This document shows positions 62,909 through 64,000 of a stretch of DNA of 64,000 bases, in pieces. Made by a program: the position numbers and the translations under genes. The DNA lies in the NCBI GenBank assembly GCA_022565355.1, contig JAIUMU010000002.1, forward strand, positions 186,001 through 250,000, in the 5' to 3' direction. The stretch comes from Idiomarina sp. GTDB taxonomy: Bacteria; Pseudomonadota; Gammaproteobacteria; Enterobacterales; Alteromonadaceae. The stretch's first letter is position 1. Every line of letters starts with the position of its first letter. The notes below the pieces were generated by a model. It searched no databases. It had not been told where the DNA came from and was given only the letters and a program-made list of their open reading frames with translations.

Positions 62909-64000
62909 TTAGTGTGATGTTGCTGCACCAGAGCCTTTCGGATAACGAATAGATTCAACCATTTCCTGAATTTCTGCTGGTGCATCTTTGGTAAATTTCA
63001 GTACCACGAGTGCCACAATGAAGTTCAGCAACATACCTACGGTACCGATACCTTCAGGTGAAATTCCAAACAGCCAGTTATCTGGTGTATCTGCTGCTGG
63101 ATTCACGAAGCGGAAGTAAATAATGTAGCTCAAGGTGAACACAATACCTACTACCATACCGGCAATTGCACCTGCACTGTTCATGCGCTTATGGAAGATA
63201 CCCATGATAATCGCCGGGAAGAACGAGGCCGCAGCCAAACCGAACGCGAAGGCGACCACCTGCGCCACAAAGCCTGGTGGATTAATACCAAAATAAGCAC
63301 CTATTAATACCGCAACACCGGCCGCAATTCGGGCGTATAGCAACTCTTGCCTATCGGTAATGCTGGGCATTAAGGTTCGTTTCAATAGATCGTGGGAAAC
63401 CGAGCTGGAAATTACCAGTAGTAAGCCTGCCGAAGTAGAAAGTGCAGCGGCAACACCGCCAGCAGCCACTAAAGCTACAACCCAATTCGGTAGATTCGCA
63501 ATTTCCGGGCTTGCCAATACAATGATATCCGCATCCACTGTCATTTCATTGCGTTCATCGTTAGAGAAGAACATGCGGCCATCTTCGTTGTGATCTTCCC
63601 ACGTGATCAAGCCGGTTCTTTCCCAAGTATTCACCCAGCTTGGCGCATTCTCATAGAGAACCCCCTGCTGATCTGGACCATTCAAGGTGTTTAAGATATT
63701 CACCTTAGTGATCGAAGCAATTGCTGGTGCAGTAGTGTATACCACAGCGATAAATACTAATGCCCAACCACCTGAACGACGCGCATCACTCACTTTTGGT
63801 ACTGTGAAGAAACGAATAATTACGTGTGGTAAACCGGCTGTACCCACCATTAAGGCCATGGTGATGGCAAATACATCGATGCCTGATTTCGTGCCTTCGG
63901 TGTATTCCGCAAAACCAAGTTGCGTAGAAAGGCCATCGAGGCGCTCAAGTAAATATTGCCCAGAACCATCAGCCAATGTGGCACCAAACCCTGTTTGAGG
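62909..64000 (-). CDS. Sodium:solute (acetate/ActP-type) symporter, 3' part
   Basis: Last 363 codons of an SSS-family symporter; the frame is open to the window edge (...PQTGFGATLADGSG...), so the N-terminus is outside. TM segments include VFAITMALMVGTAGLPHVIIRFFTV with the GTAGLPHVI..F motif typical of ActP/VC_2705-type cation/acetate symporters, NWVVALVAAGGVAAALSTSAGLLLVISSSVSHD, and FFPAIIMGIF. An extracellular insertion (about 90-150, WEDHNEDGRMFFSNDERNEM) is characteristic of the VC_2705 subgroup. Probably imports acetate or a related short organic acid with Na+. Confidence 0.88.
   Translation of the reverse strand, partial: PQTGFGATLADGSGQYLLERLDGLSTQLGFAEYTEGTKSGIDVFAITMALMVGTAGLPHVIIRFFTVPKVSDARRSGGWALVFIAVVYTTAPAIASITKVNILNTLNGPDQQGVLYENAPSWVNTWERTGLITWEDHNEDGRMFFSNDERNEMTVDADIIVLASPEIANLPNWVVALVAAGGVAAALSTSAGLLLVISSSVSHDLLKRTLMPSITDRQELLYARIAAGVAVLIGAYFGINPPGFVAQVVAFAFGLAAASFFPAIIMGIFHKRMNSAGAIAGMVVGIVFTLSYIIYFRFVNPAADTPDNWLFGISPEGIGTVGMLLNFIVALVVLKFTKDAPAEIQEMVESIRYPKGSGAATSH

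Overview
The window looks like a chromosomal segment of a marine or haloalkaline gammaproteobacterium. The gene content and order (aspS-yebC-ruvCAB, ybgC-tolQRAB-pal-cpoB followed by tRNA-Lys and nadA, [16 protein letters not shown], the full ccm cluster, cmoAB, galU next to an rssB-like gene, and a secondary Mrp antiporter) fit the Alteromonadales, and my guess is an Idiomarinaceae member (Idiomarina, Pseudidiomarina or Aliidiomarina). That placement is inference from proteins and synteny, not from a search. Most of the window is dense core genome with short gaps, many ATGA or TAATG start/stop overlaps and clear Shine-Dalgarno sites. I see no prophage, IS element or CRISPR array.

Layout. 1-4.9 kb: nitrogen assimilation (3' part of gltB, gltD, then asnC and divergent asnA). 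5-10.9 kb: a small outer-membrane barrel, a START-like protein, tRNA-Ser, a secreted S9 peptidase and a lipoprotein phosphodiesterase. 11-18.1 kb: an eight-gene Mrp-type cation/proton antiporter operon (mrpE, F, G, a three-domain MbhD-MbhE-MrpB fusion, C, and three MrpD-like channel subunits), bracketed by two copies of a ~143-bp composite palindromic (REP/BIME-like) element, with a third degenerate copy inside mrpC. 18.3-22.4 kb: a DUF2798 protein, an SLC13 transporter, a 47-residue DUF3149 protein, a YeeZ-like oxidoreductase and nadA. 22.7-34.7 kb: two tRNA-Lys genes, the Tol-Pal operon, an inserted HigBA-type toxin-antitoxin pair with an adjacent candidate small RNA, then ruvBAC, yebC and aspS.

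34.8-41.2 kb: a membrane-anchored diguanylate cyclase with a periplasmic solute-binding sensor, cmoAB (tRNA wobble modification), a small membrane protein, galU and an RssB-like response regulator. 41.3-49.5 kb: mlaA and the complete cytochrome c maturation set ccmABCDEFGHI on the minus strand. 49.6-51.5 kb: three minor-prepilin genes, one of which is a YgdB-like/PpdC-like fusion with an internal prepilin cleavage motif. 51.7-59.1 kb: ispH, fkpB, lspA, ileS, ribF, murJ. 59.4-64 kb: rpsT (TTG start), a stand-alone acyl carrier protein, a DnaQ-type exonuclease, a cNMP/CBS/DUF294 protein and the 3' part of a sodium/acetate-type symporter running off the window.

The least ordinary parts are: the palindromic elements tied to the Mrp cluster, which supply gene 3' ends and a repetitive protein tail; the third MrpD-like subunit, which lacks the conserved TM5 glutamate; the in-frame prepilin fusion; and the 450-bp gene-free stretch beside the toxin-antitoxin pair, with a near-consensus promoter, an anti-Shine-Dalgarno stretch and a strong terminator that together look like a small RNA gene.
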